From Clavelina lepadiformis (taxonomy: Eukaryota; Chordata; Ascidiacea; Aplousobranchia; Clavelinidae): a stretch of 64,000 bases of DNA. The stretch is from assembly GCF_947623445.1 (NCBI RefSeq), contig NC_135247.1, positions 14,696,501 through 14,760,500 of the forward strand, given 5' to 3'. Shown here piece by piece: positions 37,901-57,992 of the stretch. Under the pieces are notes generated by a model. It did not search any database. It was not told the DNA's origin and saw nothing but the letters and a program-made list of their open reading frames with translations. How positions within the stretch are numbered: the first letter of the stretch is position 1; each line of letters begins with the position of its first letter. Position numbers and translations under genes: made by a program.

Positions 37901-38032
37901 ACCAGCTATAATGTGGGGTATGGTAGCAGATCTAATCTGTACGAATGTGGAAGCGATGCCCCTGAGCCACGCAGTCGATCATCGTCTCTAAGCGAGTGTG
38001 GGCATGATGTGAGCATAGATGTCAAGGCATAA
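31933..38032 (+). CDS. CSRNP: Cysteine/serine-rich nuclear protein (CSRNP/AXUD1 family transcription factor)
   Basis: Nuclear transcriptional activator family (vertebrate CSRNP1-3, Drosophila Axud1). Nine coding exons: 31933-32809, 33321-33440, 35081-35227, 35386-35516, 36054-36265, 36561-36705, 36776-36929, 37062-37178, 37287-38032; 2649 bp, 882 aa, all phases agree. Conserved core about residues 340-596: GVTVYFFPRKQSFITVPSQG, HKCAIARRRKAAIKKHKH, YFFLQPISTKKRRLML, AGVQRIDSEEK, the Cys-rich block CGCECEGVCNPATCHC...GIPCQ and PCSCAVSGCYNPRGRVEFD, then RVRNHYIRTMRRL. Exon 1 encodes about 290 Ser/Asn-rich residues without a recognised domain; exon 9 is a Ser/Pro-rich tail. Longer than the vertebrate proteins (about 590 aa). 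The ATG at 31933 follows an acceptor-like CATTTAG, so a 5' UTR exon is likely. Exon 8 uses donor GTCTGT, a weak match, chosen on phase. Confidence 0.95.
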
Positions 38033-38084
38033 TTAGGGTCTATATGTGTGGTGCACTTCTCACGTATTTCTTTGAACCTTTCAT

Positions 38085-38090
38085 AATAAA
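38085..38090 (+). terminator. Proximal polyadenylation signal of CSRNP
   Basis: AATAAA 53 bases past the stop codon. Confidence 0.55.
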
Positions 38091-39955
38091 AAGATGTATA
38101 TTAAAAAAAAGCTTCATTGTATTAGGGGTTTGTTTTGTTTTATGCACATTTGCCACCTTGTAGTTTATGCTAAGCTCATAATGCATCTTACACATGCACA
38201 AGTTAAATGTTTAGTAACGTTTTGCTTTTGAACAAGATTAGCACATGAGCTATTGTTCAGAATTTATGCAACCTAACTTTGTGGTTACTACTTTTTTTCA
38301 TATGCCTTGTTATCACATTTTACAGAGTAGGTCTTGCTTTTTGACCTGTTTAGAAGAAAGCATGTTTAGACATCAAAATATCTTAACAACAGTAACTAAT
38401 TTGCAATGAGATACCGGTACCTTTAACTGTTATGTAATTTGCATGGTTTTTGTCAAAGACATTTATGCAGCATCAAAATAGGTGCCTAAAGCTTAATGAA
38501 ACATAATTTCACACAACAATTTCTTTAAAATCATGATAACCTGGAAATACTCATGATTTTGAACTTTTCTTTTGCTGTATTTTTGTTTGAAGCTGTAGCT
38601 TTGATCATTTTAGACTTGCACATAATATAGTGCTTTTCTTTTTTATAGGCACATTTTGATACGGGTTTTTATTAAGTAATGAAACAGTGTTGCAAGTTTA
38701 CACATCATGTAAAAATTAAAGGGAAGCAAAAACGCTTATTTTTCCAAATATCGGGTGAATACCTTTGGTTATTATTTTGAATTTTTTTCTATCAATAATT
38801 TACATTTTTTTGGCATTGATAATAATCAGATTACCTGTTATTTACGAACACCACGTCATATTGCCATACTGACCTTGCCTGAATATTCGTAGGGAAACCT
38901 AAAGACTATTGAAACTGTAAATTGTGTAAGACTTTGGATGGGACAAGTTATGGCGCTTTTTATACAGGTTAGAAAGTGGCAATAATAACTAATGTCTTAG
39001 TCTGTGTCAAGTGAATTTTCACTGCACTTTATGTGTTATGATTACTTTTAACTTCCATTCACACTAATGGCTTAAACTTGCTGCCTGGTTTTTGAAAACC
39101 AAGTCTGCTTGAGTCATGTAATAACATTACCACGTTTTCGAGAAACAAATCTTCGTGTTGGCATAATCCTGACACATTTCCAGAGTTTCCAACTGTGGTA
39201 TTTTTGCAATTACTGCATGTTAACGTCCATCTTACCAGTTTCTTTATTTTGAAGTAGTTTCGATTTTTTATGTATAGTTTTTATTTTGTTCCTGCCTGTT
39301 TTCTACAGGCATATGGTGCCTTACTGCAACAGTTGATATTTATTTCAGTGTTTTAACACTAGCTAATTGTGTTATATTTTTGTCTCAACTATTTTGTTTG
39401 TTTCGGAATGTTGGCAGATTACTAATTCACTGAAACAACAGAATTCCCCTGTCTGCCTTCTTGTCTCATAATATATTTATTTGTACAAAAATCAATATTT
39501 TAATTGCTTTATGAAAAATGCTAGTTTTTTGTGCTTAATTCCAAATTCAGACAGTCACTGCTAAAGTATATTTGTATAAAACTGATTTTATTGCTTTGTG
39601 TTCAAAGTATTACCGTTGTGTAAAATGTCACCTGGCCTACGCCATAGTCACGATTCTATTGGATATGGACTACGGTAATTTTTTGTTTTACTGAAAGCCT
39701 TACTGTTAATTTAATCTTTGTGGCTCAGTATTACGGCGGACTGTTTAACGAAGTACATAATTTCCTATATCTGTCTGTTACCTATTATGTCTTCCTCTAA
39801 GGGAGTCAATATGACACATCACAGTACTAATCAACGTGCAGTACTTAATATTTGTTTGATTGTGTAACTTTTTTTATTGTAATTTTACAATTTATTTACA
39901 TGAGTCTTTCGTGGAACATCAGTCTGCAGATTGTTCCGCACTTTTATGTTTTTAA

Positions 39956-39961
39956 AATAAA
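39956..39961 (+). terminator. Distal polyadenylation signal, possibly CSRNP
   Basis: AATAAA in a T-rich region 1.9 kb past the stop codon; use unproven. Confidence 0.3.
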
Positions 39962-40029
39962 GCTTTGAGAAAATACGATGGTCTTATGTTGCAGAAAATA
40001 GGCATTGAGGTCCATCAAATACTCTCCGT

Positions 40030-43010
<2,981 letters not shown>

Positions 43011-43742
43011 AGTGCATGTTTAAGAGCAGCGCTGGTGATTTGTTCAAAATTATGATACTCCTACATTAATGACCACTTACTAGTATTTTGACAATTACAT
43101 TAATCTGTTCAATAAAGACAAAAGTGATGAAACTAATGGCAGGCTAAACAAAAGTCAAATTTCAAAATGTGAATGTCATACAATATTGAACTCAGAACTA
43201 TGCATAACAAATGTTTACTCTAACTCCGCCTTCACTTCAAGATATGGAGGTCACATTCAATGCAACAGTGTGATATTTTTCATATTTAAGTTTCTAAAGA
43301 AGATCCTAGTTCTGATGGATACTATCTATATTTGGGAGGCAAAGAAATTTTGGACCTATTGTTACAAGAAACACTAAACAGAGCTTGTCAATACAGAATA
43401 AGCTCAACTCAAGGTAACCTAGAAAATTTAAAACAACCACTAACATTTTATAATTCTGTAAATACTTGGATATGGACCAAGCAAGAACTGTTTGTTGTAG
43501 TTTGTTTTAAAAATGCAGTTCCACCATTTATGAACGGTGACTGACAATACTCCCTGCATTTCAATGCAATTTTGTAATCTTGCAAATTCCACAGCATTTC
43601 ATGAAAAGCGTATTTACAGTTGTTTGCATTTTACAAATCCCAGTGATGCAATCATACAGACCATGCTACCAAAACAACAATGCACTTATGTTGCAACAAT
43701 TATAAAATAGGCTGCATCTTGTACGTCATGGCAATGTCTTGT

Positions 43743-43748
43743 TTTATT
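43743..43748 (-). terminator. Polyadenylation signal of LanC-like copy B
   Basis: AATAAA on the minus strand, 16 bases beyond the stop codon. Confidence 0.5.
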
Positions 43749-43764
43749 TCCAAAACACTGCATT

Positions 43765-48263
<4,499 letters not shown>

Positions 48264-49762
48264 CTCTTGGAAACTGTTTCAAAACTAATAAAACTTCAAG
48301 TTGAAGCCTGCATTGTATAATCTCTCCTACGTAAATTTAGATTGTGGCAAGGATATCTGCACTCCGCAGCAATTGCAATAGTAATGCAGTTGCCAACTTG
48401 CCAGACAGTAAAGAAAAGGGAAAAATTCTGTCCAGGGGAATAACCATAATCGAGACAGCATTTAAAACATATCGAGGAAAAGGGCGTTATAAAATTCCAG
48501 ACAAGTTTGTACAGAATAATCTTTATTCTCGAATTGAAGAAAGTCTCGCGCTATTTAAACTCGGCGATGATTATTCTTTGTTTTAGTTCCAGTTACCAAG
48601 CTTGCCTTGGTGCAAGTTCCTATTGACACACTTACTTTTAGTTGGTTTTTAGATTTTTTTATTCTCGAATTTGGAACTATCCAACAGGACCACTGAACAG
48701 AAGCAAGTCTCGCATGCATTACAACAGTAGTGTCATTTAGTATTGATCATGGGCCACATTTTTTCATTATAATATAATGGCAAACATAACTTATACAGTA
48801 GATTCCGCTTGTATCGACAGTTTGCCTACAACGACACCTTTTATGATCTCCCAGAGCATTTTGTTCGTTTATAGTAACAGTTGTAGCTCTTCTTTTCACT
48901 CTGCGCCGTAATCCCACTTACGACTTTATGACATTATCGTATGACGGTATAGGTTGCCTAGTCGTAATTATGACGTCACTATGACTTAAGCAGTGTCCAT
49001 AAATTGTCATGTTGGATGGCTGTCTTTGGTTTGGCTATCGTCTAACTACTCTAACAGTTGATGAAGATGGAGAAGAAGAGAATGAAGGTGATGATGATGA
49101 AGATATTTGATTTTCTTGCCGAATAAACACTATTTCGAATTTATATTACAGATTTTAATTTGGATGTGATGTTTCTCGCATTCAGTAAACGATTTGGCCC
49201 AAAAGCAAAATTGTTGTTTGCATTGAGCCCATCAGGCGAGCTAGCGCTGGATTCCAGCTTCTCGCTTTTTCTCCATGCGCCGCTAACCCGCGACTTTTCA
49301 CTCAGAAACAGATCATATAAAGATAAAGAAATGAAACCTTAACCATTCGTAAAGAAAAATGAGTAGAGCAAAAATCCACGGACGTATAAGCATGACCAGA
49401 TATCCTAATTTCTACATATCACTAAGCCCACCTATTGAGTATGTTGAGACATTCTAGGTAGGCGGCTTAGTTTTAATGGTGGTGGTGGAACGGATAAAAC
49501 GACCTCACCCACAGCAACGGTGTACCTTAGGTCGTTATATAATATATATCATGCAAGTTAAGATTGCAAGCAATTTTTTTCATAATAATCTCATAGCAAT
49601 GGAAACACTAGCCACCAAAATGTACAAAGCACAAAAAACGGAAATGTAATACTGAAGTGGAAAGATGAAATGAGCAAAGCATGCACAGGACCCTGGTTCT
49701 AGAAAGACGTTGGTTCCATTAAATGCATGTAAATTTCGCCATTTTGCCTGAGTCCAGTTAAG
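48264..49762. other. Repeat-rich spacer between LanC-like B and FBXW5
   Basis: Contains a SINE-like copy (48520-48730), a stretch around 48415-48500 (tccaggggaataacc) resembling 55950-56010, and at 48800 a Tigger-like terminal word cagtagattccgcttgtat with no partner end found. No supported gene. Confidence 0.5.
48520..48730. mobile_element. SINE-like repeat, core family copy 2
   Basis: Shares gaaagtctcgc...aaactcggcgatgat and aactatccaac.ggaccactgaacag.agcaag with 31490-31760. Confidence 0.6.
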
Positions 49763-52700
49763 TTATCTAAAGGAAAACATCAAATTAATTTTTTTGACCA
49801 ATGTGAAAGAACCCATGCAAAAAACGAAACGTGTCCGTAGTACCAAGCGCTCATGCTTCATTTTCTTGTGGAAGGATTTTGAGCCCCAAATTTTTACTTT
49901 GTTGTCGTCGCTGACTGAAACAGCCATGGAGGTGTCGCGCGGGTTCACCGCTACACAACTAACGACTTTGTCATGGTGGAGTGAAGCAACGCAGGCTTGA
50001 TAATGTCTGTCCCATATGCATCCCCTGTCGTCTTCTGAACCACTGCATGTAGGAAATACACAATAACTCGTTTATAATTAGCCGTAATCAGGCGACCCTT
50101 ATTCAAAAGATACAAGTACGCAGAAGAGCTGACATCTCCATAGCGATGGTCAGCCGATCGTCGTTGAAATGGCTCATATCAACTGATAGTTAAAAAATTA
50201 TAACTCTCCTGATGGTATCACAATCTTTATATGCGAACTGAAAAAGTGAACGACTTAAACTCGGCGATGATTTCTCATCGCTTGAGCCTCAGCTCATGGT
50301 TATCTTGTCTTGTTCCAAGTTTCGATCGACAGACGCTTCATATTTGTTTATTTTTATTTTTTTATAGAGTGTTGCCCGAATTTGAAACCGTCAAGCCAGT
50401 GCCTGGCTCATAAAAATCCTAAGAACTACTGAACAGACATCGTTCATACCTTGCTCAAGGGTAGAGCAACGGTAGCGCAACAGGGAATCGAACCCAAGTC
50501 GAATTTTTATGACCCAGGCACTCTAACCACTCCATCACCGACACGACTGATTTGCTTACCTTGCCACATAATATTCATTACTACTAAGGTGAAGGAAAAA
50601 TACATCGCTTTCCGCATTGTGGCCCGTCAGAATAGCAACCTATTAACAGAAAGCACCGAAAGTAAACTCATGTCCCGTCTGTTATCAATAGCCTAATATA
50701 GTGCATGACGTGTTTGTTTGAAAACGTACGTCATCTTTAACTTGATTATTGATTGGCTGGCGTGTGATTCGTAAATCGTTGGGTTCATAGCAAGTAATTT
50801 AATACTAAGTAATTTTTACTAACCCTTTTCATGGTTATCAGGTCGTAAACGAACATTTCAACCTCTTTTGATACCGGCGGCGAGTCGTCCAGCATAATGT
50901 CCCCTTCTGACACACAGATGAACCTTCTCATGTTCACATATAGATACCTATTCGTGATAGCAAATCACATGCTCATGTTATGTTCGTTGTTGTAGCAACT
51001 GCAATACGTTCTCATTACCTGTTGCATGGGGATAAAGTCATTCCAACACACTGGCCCGGTAATTCAAACACATGGTCCCAGGTGTCTACGTCTAGTCTGT
51101 AGTTGATATTGTGATTATTTGATATTGATGTACGCACATACGTATTACTTAATCGTGTTTTAAGGCCAACGTGCTGTACAAGTGTACAGTATTTAACACA
51201 CGGTCACAAATTATGTCGCCATTTTTGTATCGTAAAGGTGCTTTCTAACATATTTTTCTTAAATTGAAAAACTGTGACTTCTAAAAACTTTTAACTGTGC
51301 ACTTGTAACAAAATAATATTAACCTAACTTTTCATAAAAATATATTTAACATTTAAGCGTACTACCTGCTGTAATCATCAGGGTGGTCCGATAACATCTG
51401 ACTTATATCTTCTTCAACAACTTTGCTGCAATCCTCTTGATGAAGTATTTTAACACCTAGAAGTAGTATATGTTGTAGAGCAGGAACTGCTTATTGTCAG
51501 GCAGTACTGCAGTAGTTAATCAACTTTGTGTGCATGTATCAAGTGCTAGTATTGTAAGCAACTAAGCATCCATTACTGAACGCATAACTGCTGGACTTGG
51601 GCAAACCAAATAATTATTCTGATACAAAGATAACGGATTAAGCGAAATTATTGAATTTCATTGTAAGCAGCAATAATTGATATGCAGTCTATATCAACTT
51701 AAACAGTTTTATTTCTAACTGTTAGACGTATATATGCTCATGACTTATTTAGCCTAAATCTACAACTGTTTATGGTTCCAAATATGAAGTCTAAATAGTG
51801 AAGCTTGATTGGTAGTTATTTTCCAACACAATACTCATGCTGGATTCAGCTTACATGAAGCAAAAATTTAGTAAATGTAGTACTTCCACAAACCTATTTG
51901 GTGATGTACACACACACGACTTCCTGTGAAACACAAAAACAACTTGTAACGAGCAGGAAAGGAAGCAAATGTCACTTCTTCAACTGTGCTTGTAGCTAAA
52001 CTTTCAGTATAAAAAGAACACTCATAGACATCATTCCACAATCAGTTCTAGTATTAGACTAGAGTACTAATCATTTATGCTTAGGAAGTTATAAGTAAAC
52101 GGAAAGTCCAGAGAGCGGCTCCGTGGGATATTTTGTTTGCTAAATATGTTGTAGTGTATTGGAAGACAATAAAAGAAGAAGAAGAGGGATTGGAAATGTG
52201 GAGAGAAGCAATAGAAGAAAGAAGTATGAAAGTGAGTGACAAAGAGAATCTATGTGGGCGTGAGTGCTTTGAAAAGATCAGAGGGGATATGTGCAGGAGG
52301 AAAGTGCCAGAAAGGTTGAAGGAGAAATGTATATGTTAAAAGATACCACAGACAAAATGCAGTAGGGAAATATAATTCACACTGGTGACTTTTGAGCTGG
52401 AAGAAAAAGATGGATTAAAGGGGAATAAAATAATTCAGCTATAAAAATCATTGGAAAAAGTTTTAAATCAAAAACTGCAACTCCGGGTGGCAATCATTGC
52501 ATCCATTCATATAAACCAAATTATAAATGTAAGGCATTTCTTCAGAAACTTCAAAATAGTTTACTAGATAACAAGATGTTTTAAATCTTCACATTACAAA
52601 GATGTCTATTTATAACTATACGGAGTTCATGTAAAATCACACCTTGAAAAAAGATACTAGCAGGCAATATTGCTACAAAATGTTAATTCAAAGAACAAGA

Positions 52701-55472
52701 TTGCAGAAACTATAATAAACTTATTTAATGAAGATACAGAAATTGTTAATTCAGCTGGATTATTTCTGGTATCTTTCTTAAACTGAGAAAAATAATTACC
52801 TTGTATCTATTTCACTAGCAGCAAACTCCTGATTTGCACCATCTGGCAGAACTTGTTTTTTACAAACTTCACAAACTGGGAGCATAAGTGAAGTACTGCT
52901 GGTTCCAGGATGGTTTGTTGAAATTGAACCCTGGTCTGATGCTACATTACTAAACACTTGAGCATGATACGTTTTTGTAAAACTGTCTGTATCAGCTTTT
53001 TGAATCCCAAACGATTTAAGCAACCTACGGGTATCATGTTCATCAACCTCTGTACTCTCTTCTGTGTTGCCCTGGCTTGTTTTTGTATGTAAACTAAAAC
53101 AATTTGTTGCAGAATTAAATTTTGTAAGTGACATCATTTCCATCCGCTTTGCATTTCGTTCTGCTGATGTTTGCACTGAACATGCTTCACAAACTGAACC
53201 TATGAGATACAGATAAATAACAGTAGTAAATTATAAACTTAAAGGCTTTAAAATCTAAGTGTTCATAGAGAAACCTTTTCTATATTCTGTGCAAGTATCT
53301 TGTTCGTTATGAGAGTAACTTTGTGATAGTTTTTGGAGATGTTTGTAGTGAATATAGTGCAATAGTTCCTTCACATCTTTTGAAACATTTCTTTGGACAA
53401 CCTATTTGTTTCCAAAATATCTTGTATTACCAAAGGCAACAATAATAAATATATAGCCTCATGATGACACTAACCTGTCGCAGAGGTTTTGTGAGATCTG
53501 CTACATGTAAGTAACTAACAGTTCCAAAATCACATCTAAATAAAAATGATCTTGTTGCATTGGGTTGCTGAGGGTCCACAACTTTCTAAACACAATACAT
53601 TGCATTACGACGAAATATTACAAATTGCATTTAGCATCAAATCGATTTAATCAAAATATTTTACTTTTGTAGCTGTTTAAACTTTAGAATAATATTTCAA
53701 CAGCTCACTTTGTATGTTGGCTAACAAGTGGTAAATTATGAGGGTAATAATAAACTGTGAGGGACAACTTACTGCATACTGTACAACCTGTAAAATCTAA
53801 GAGTTTTGTGTCATTGTGATGTTTTGTGTCAAGTCAAGCATAAGTTGCCAAAGTCTGGATTCTCATATCAAAAACTAAAGGCCACTTCGTTAAATGGTGC
53901 AAAGGTTTATTTTCTTACTCTACATATCACCATCAAGAAATATTGTATAGGAAATTAAGTATATTGATATTGATCCGCGCATCCACACACTTAATTACCT
54001 GCCCTGATTTGTTCAGAAATACTTCACACAGACATTGTCTTCTGCCGTAATTAGGATGGGCTCGTGCTGACAAAAAATGTGATTCATTCAACCAGGTGCC
54101 CATGACATCATATGGCCTAATACGCACTCGAGCCTAAGAAATTGAGTAAAAGTCATTATAGCAATTAAGTCAAACTAATTCAAGGTGATTATTTTCGCAT
54201 CACTTGTAGTAAAAATAACTCACACAGTATGTTAGTGTGAACTTTTAAAATTCTACAACATTACTTGTATAGAAAAAGTTCCGCCAAAAATACTATAAAT
54301 AACTATTTCTCCATATTGCTCTCGCCCAGGGCGACTTCCGGAAACCAGGAGCTGTGTGTCACATGGACTGAACCGAGACATTTGTGCACATGTCCAATAA
54401 TTCCCCCGAGGTTGGGAACTAAATACTATGTCGAAAGGTGAATCAGCATTGTATACCTTTAAAACAAAATATATGATATATATATGTACTGGGTTGGAAA
54501 AATTAACTTAGGCTTAAGTTCTAATGTAATATATATACCTTTTTGATAGTGGAGTGCCAAATTGAAAAATATATCAATTCGTGATTTATGAAATTGACAA
54601 AATGGTTGATACTCGTGTGTAATATTCAAATCTGTGTTCAATTCGGCACATGCCTACTTTTGGATATGGGGGATCAAGTCAGATCCGCATGCTAGCCTGG
54701 GTGGCTGAATAACATCTGGTTCACACATTGATGACAATGTAGGCTACTTACTTTCACGTATGTATCTTTTGAACAGGTGCAGAACATCAGACCATTGTTG
54801 GAGAATGAAACGTGAAAAACTTCATCAGAATGTTCTTCAATTTTTTTCAGTTCCACGCATGGAACTCTGTCAACTAATCGTTCATACTCTTCCTTCCAAC
54901 ATACTGCACCTGAATTTGTAAATCAATGTTTGGTGTGACACTTTACTAATAAATGACACGTATGTGTTTAAGTTTATATCATTCTCAGCAATTTAATTTT
55001 GCAATGCATGCATTGAGTATTGCATTATGTATACAGTAAAATGTAAACAATATATCACACATATAGTAAAGTAAAAATTTTCACTTGATTTTACCAGATC
55101 TCAAAGGAATTTCTCTTTTAACGTTGTAGTCTTGCTTAAGCCTGCACTCCCAAAGAAATTCTAAATCTGCAACTGATTTCCACCTTCGACAAACTTGACC
55201 TACAAAAAGAAGACAACTCACAATAAATTAGCATGGTTAAGGGTCGTTTGGCTCTTATAGAAACAAAGATGTATGTATGACAAATTTGAAAATGACAAGT
55301 AAGAATTTTAACTTTTCAACAAACCTGCTCTGGCTAAATCCTTGTAGCTAAGCAACTGAAAGATTTCCATAAGACAATCATTGGTTAAAATCTCCCACGA
55401 AACCATTTGGTAATCCAGTTGATCGTTTGGACGATCATAAACGTCTCTTACACAAGGGTCATTGATATTCAT
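49763..55472 (-). CDS. FBXW5: FBXW5 ortholog, F-box/WD40 substrate receptor of SCF/CRL4 ligases
   Basis: Human FBXW5 is a ubiquitin-ligase receptor (e.g. for SAS-6 in centriole duplication, and Eps8). Fourteen coding exons, minus strand: 55472-55325, 55199-55095, 54909-54752, 54456-54265, 54133-53999, 53585-53475, 53401-53275, 53199-52800, 52396-52347, 51923-51894, 51456-51366, 50947-50824, 50639-50560, 50042-49763; 2031 bp, 676 aa (human 566). F-box: ILTNDCLMEIFQLLSYKDLA then QVCRRWKSVADLEFLW. Family text follows: CWKEEYERLVDRVPCVELKK, EHSDEVFHVSFSNNG, RPYDVMGTWLNESHFLSA, RYLYVN and GCIWDRHYQACVASLHHDKV. Exon 10 is a 30-bp microexon (SRVCVHHQI). Exon 8 adds about 130 Ser/Thr-rich residues with CEAC and CEVC pairs not seen in the human protein. 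Exons 9 and 10 rest on phase and weak similarity; the other exons are firm. Confidence 0.93.
50240..50545 (-). mobile_element. tRNA-derived SINE in FBXW5 intron 13
   Basis: Minus-strand head: A-box region TGATGGAGTGGTTAGAGTG (50537-50519) and B box GGTTCGATTCC (50494-50484), then a tail to 50240 containing the core hairpin word gcgatgatttctcatcgc. Its flanking text matches 31490-31760 and 48520-48730, so it reveals the tRNA head of that family. Confidence 0.8.
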
Positions 55473-55544
55473 GGTTTCTACTTTGAACGTTTTAGTGCAA
55501 GTGCGCAAGTAATTTTTATTCCCTCTGCACTTGGCAAACTTTCC

Positions 55545-55730
55545 AATCTGGAATCGAACCTAAATTTAACTTCTAATCTAGGTTAAACCTTACTTCAATT
55601 AAACCCTAAACAGCTTAAGTCGACTTTTTGCTAACCAGTTCCTCTAACCTAACCGCCTATCTTCAACAACGGGCTGCATGATCTACTTTCAGTGAAATAG
55701 TCACTCTCTAAACTCTAAAGTATCATAATT
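55545..55730. repeat. Dispersed repeat, second family, copy 2
   Basis: Partner of 46690-46875 (cctaaatttaacttctaat, attaaaccctaaacagct, cttcaacaacgggctg, gtgaaatagtcac). Lies upstream of FBXW5. Family unknown. Confidence 0.55.
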
Positions 55731-56930
55731 ATGATACTGCAGCTTACCAAGTACCATGTCCATGGTGTATCATATAGGCCTAAACTAATTATAATACCAG
55801 CCTATCAGGAACTCCATTAGGTAACCGTCATTGTCTATTACAGTTACTGTCAATACCGCCATTTTCTGGGGAACCTTCCTCGCTTCCTGCGTGAATGCAC
55901 AGTAACCCAAATGATCATAATCTATTTCTATGGCCTTTGATCCTAATGTTTAAAAAAGGGAAGTATCTGTCTAGGGGAACTCCCATAGTAGGAATAGCAT
56001 TTTAAAAATTATTATTGATGTAGGCTTACCAAATTACCAATTAATGTAATTTTCCATGAAATGTTCGTTTGACGTCTTCTTTCAGGTTTAGGACCGTCGT
56101 TTAACCAGAGCTGGGCACGAAAATAGCTCTATTTTAGGAGTATTCCCAGGAGCGATGCTGTTTTTAAAAATTTAGAGTGTAACTGGGAGCGCGCTCCTTT
56201 TATGGCGTTATACGCTTGTCGCTCTTTTTTCTTGGAACAAAAACGCTGTGAAAACATGTTGAAACGTAGTCGTAATCGATAGAGAAAAAAGCTTTTGTTT
56301 TTTGACTGCTTTGAGATAAATTTCATACCAAATGTAATCGTGGTAAAAAAAAGTCAACTAAACATATAGTTTTTGTTGACTGACAATGGTCAATAACGCT
56401 ACAACAGTGTCTTACCTTGTATAAAAGTAAGACATAAGAAGGCATGCTATCACATGATATCTCAATTTTTATTCTCGGACTGAAGAAAGTCTCTGCTAAC
56501 TGAGGGTATTGTTGGGGTTGTGAACTGTTGTTAATTATTGCTTGATCGATTGTTCGCTAATCTGACTCCATTGATAGCGCATTCATTAACCCCTGATAGC
56601 CAGTTAAAAATTACAGTACCAGAACCAAACTGTCAATGTGTTGAATATTTATTTATTATAGGTTCTCAACGAAATGGTTACTGTTTTCAGAGCACAGAAT
56701 AAAGCTCCATTCAGTAGACTGTAATATCAGAATGACAATATCAGAACTAACGCGTTAGGCGCTGTAGTACAAATGACGTAATTCGGAAGTAGTCAAAACC
56801 GGGTCGTGTATACTAAACACGGCCAAAATATAGTACAGCGCTTGTTGTTAAACACACGAAATAGAAAACAAATAACATTACAATATCATCAGATATGCAC
56901 GAAAATTCCGTAGGAATAAGGGCTAATTAT
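55731..56930. other. Spacer upstream of FBXW5
   Basis: No gene. Holds a patch at 55950-56010 resembling 48415-48500, and at 56107 an element-like start cagagctgggcacgaa resembling 63041. Confidence 0.5.
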
Positions 56931-56939
56931 GACAATTAG

Positions 56940-57110
56940 CACAAGTCTTTGCACGACTTAAAGTGAGTGATGATTCCTCATCGCTCGAGGCCATATATAC
57001 AGAGTTAAGCTTTGCATGATCCGTATTTCCCACCATCTCCATGTTCTGTGACCTATGTGACATATTTTTACATTGGGTATTGTAAGTTTAACCGTAGTGG
57101 AATTAGCTGT
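56940..57110. mobile_element. SINE-like repeat fragment, core family copy 4
   Basis: Contains caagtctttgcacgactt and the hairpin word gatgattcctcatcgc. Its remaining length is poorly matched. Confidence 0.5.
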
Positions 57111-57627
57111 CGTTATAAGCGCAATGCTTGACAGGACAACTTATAGTAAACGTGGTTTTCACAGCTTGAAACGCTGATAAGCAACTTTGTTTCGAACGAA
57201 AGTAGTGAAAAAGTTTCTACAAAAGACCTTTTAATACTATAACTTACGCTACATAACAGTGACCACCGGTAAGTAACCGTATTTTAAGTTAGGCTACGTA
57301 ATTGTTTGAATTACGCCCAGCTCCAGCTTGACCCTAACCCATTACTGTAGTTTGAACAGTAGCCTACTTACCAATGTGTCACTCAAATGAACTGTCACTC
57401 AGTTGATCAACTACTACTTTAAACGTCCATGAGACGGCACTTTTGTGCTTAATGCCATGTTTAGGAGTTAACCGGCTTGAAGTTGGTTAGACTAATTATT
57501 CAAAACGCAAAGTATGGTTACCCATAATTAAATTGATTGTAGACTGTAGGGTTTTAAACAGTTAGGTCTACTAAGTTATTCGCATACAAGTTGATTACCT
57601 ACTACGTAGTCACTTGTTCGTTTATAG
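57111..57627. other. Non-coding stretch
   Basis: No supported gene. Scattered tct/gcctac-rich text only. Confidence 0.4.
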
Positions 57628-57984
57628 CAGGGGTGGTCAACCAGTCAGAGACTATACGAGCCTCACTTCGTACAGTGTTAACCGCAAAGAGCCACATCAT
57701 ACACATTATGATTTATTACGCTTTTTCTTATTACGTCATAACACTGCATCAAATATTGTTTCAGTTTCATCATCTTTATTCTGCGTCGAAATCTGATGTA
57801 ATCAGTCATTATTTAGCAAATATCAATTGAACATTAGCCAGTAGAGATTACTTTTCTGTATTATTTATCTGCCTAAAATGGGTAAAATGTGCTCTCTTTC
57901 GGAGGTTCAATATGAACGAAAGAGCCACATAATACCGGGCAAAGAGCCGCATGTGGCTCGCGAGCCGCGGGTTGGCCAGGCCTG
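57628..57984. mobile_element. hAT-type MITE
   Basis: Ends CAGGGGTGGTCAACC and GGTTGGCCAGGCCTG, with an exact 8-bp duplication gtttatag (57620-57627 and 57985-57992). Subterminal gagccgc words resemble the 10433-11409 element. No transposase. Confidence 0.92.
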
Positions 57985-57992
57985 GTTTATAG

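Larger units (their letters stand above)
38033..40029 (+). other. CSRNP 3' UTR and convergent spacer
   Basis: No gene. AATAAA signals at 38085-38090 (proximal) and 39956-39961 (distal) suggest alternative 3' ends. T-rich sequence throughout is consistent with a long 3' UTR converging on the LanC-like gene. Confidence 0.5.

Noticed and set aside
48797-49330. Tigger-like end and acidic 3'-end-like coding text
   Set aside because: One terminal-like word and a short Glu/Asp run, but no second end and no transposase domain.
50440-50545. Possible functional tRNA gene
   Set aside because: It has A and B boxes but continues into the repeated SINE tail and cannot fold as a clean cloverleaf by eye, so it was called a SINE head.
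52133-52339. 68-codon plus-strand ORF, Glu/Lys-rich
   Set aside because: Lies in an FBXW5 intron in purine-rich low-complexity DNA; no homology or splice context recognised.
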